From positions 1 through 6,760 of the forward strand of contig JAJYZM010000053.1 in the NCBI GenBank assembly GCA_021799935.1: DNA of 6,760 nt, written 5' to 3'. This document shows positions 6,413 to 6,760 of the stretch, one piece after another. The position numbers and the translations under genes were made by a program. Position 1 is the first letter of the stretch, and each line of letters opens with the position of its first letter. Under the pieces are notes generated by a model. That model ran no database searches and was not told the origin of the DNA. It saw only the letters and a program-made list of their open reading frames with translations. This DNA comes from a bacterium (GTDB taxonomy: Bacteria; SZUA-79; Acidulodesulfobacterales; Acidulodesulfobacteraceae).

Positions 6413-6740
6413 AAAGGGCGATATAATTCTCGTTCCCTTTCCTTTTAGCGATCAAACATTTTCTAAAAAAAGACCCGCGGTCGTAATAAGTTCCGATGTT
6501 TACAATAGCCGTTATTTAGATATAATTATAATGGCAGTTACAAGCAATACCCAAAATCCTCTTAGAATCGGAGAGTGTCTTATCGAGGATTACGTTTCTG
6601 CCGGACTCTTAAAGCCGTCGGTTATTAAGTCCGCTATATCTTCGATAGATAAATCCCTGATTTTGAAAAAATTAGGGGCATTGTCATCCGGCGATTTAGA
6701 TTTGTTAGATAAAACGCTAAAAGAATTACTATCCTTATAA
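6399..6740 (+). CDS. MazF/PemK-family endoribonuclease toxin
   Basis: With the start at 6399 the product is 113 residues, the normal size for MazF. It opens with MTPYKKGDIILVPFPF, the standard MazF/PemK N-terminus, followed by KKRPAVVIS. Arg25 and Thr48 (in AVTSN) coincide with the catalytic Arg and Thr of the family; Bacillus subtilis MazF has them at the same numbers. The toxin is expected to cleave mRNA at short single-stranded sequence motifs, halting translation when the labile antitoxin is lost; the target motif cannot be read from sequence. An ATG at 6363 in the same frame would add 12 residues that match nothing in the family and lacks a ribosome binding site. The gene overlaps the antitoxin by 14 nt. 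The frame is intact with no sign of decay, so the toxin is probably active. Confidence 0.9.
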   Translation: MTPYKKGDIILVPFPFSDQTFSKKRPAVVISSDVYNSRYLDIIIMAVTSNTQNPLRIGECLIEDYVSAGLLKPSVIKSAISSIDKSLILKKLGALSSGDLDLLDKTLKELLSL

Positions 6741-6742
6741 TC

Positions 6743-6758
6743 ATTTTTTATAAAAAAT
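6743..6758. repeat. 16-bp AT-only palindrome after the toxin gene
   Basis: ATTTTTTATAAAAAAT is a perfect palindrome starting 3 nt after the toxin stop and reaching the right edge of the window. It contains no G or C, so it would make a weak hairpin; it could be the core of a bidirectional terminator or only AT-rich spacer. Confidence 0.35.
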
Positions 6759-6760
6759 CC

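Noticed and set aside
1..6760. CRISPR arrays, tRNA/rRNA genes, insertion sequences or attachment sites
   Set aside because: No regularly spaced repeats, no cloverleaf-like or ribosomal sequence, no transposase or integrase frame and no terminal inverted repeats were seen.

Overview
The window is a compact, moderately AT-rich piece of bacterial chromosome in which every supported gene is on the + strand. An outer-membrane secretin requires a diderm (Gram-negative type) host. Nothing here fixes the species; an environmental deltaproteobacterial or related lineage is only a guess.

Region 1 (left edge to about 6083) reads as one operon for a type IV pilus or type II secretion-like machine. It begins with the 3' part of a secretin gene that runs off the left edge. 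Next come a prepilin with a class III (type IV pilin) leader, a GspE/PilB-type assembly ATPase with an MshEN-like N-terminal domain, a GspF/PilC-type inner-membrane platform protein, a membrane-anchored GGDEF diguanylate cyclase, and a 100-residue membrane-anchored protein I do not recognise. Gaps are 27, 10, 9 and 3 nt, and the last two genes overlap by 4 nt (ATGA), so co-transcription and translational coupling are likely. The parts fit together simply: ATPase and platform protein polymerise the pilin, and the secretin lets the fibre through the outer membrane. The order secretin, pilin, ATPase, platform protein, together with the PilS-like pilin body, points to a type IVb or MSHA-like system rather than a classical IVa one. 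No prepilin peptidase, alignment proteins (PilM/N/O/P type) or retraction ATPase lie in the window; they may lie upstream or elsewhere.

The most interesting theme is possible local c-di-GMP signalling. A c-di-GMP synthase is encoded in the same operon as an ATPase whose N-terminal domain has the spacing of the c-di-GMP-binding MshEN fold, but with several signature residues replaced. The small unknown gene coupled to the cyclase is the best candidate for something undescribed.

Region 2 (6084-6220) is a 137-nt AT-rich intergenic stretch with a good sigma70-type promoter (TTGATT, 17 nt, TATATT) and an inverted repeat over the -10 box. Region 3 (6221-6740) is a type II toxin-antitoxin pair: a DUF2281-like antitoxin and a MazF/PemK-family endoribonuclease, overlapping by 14 nt. 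The window closes with a 16-bp AT-only palindrome.
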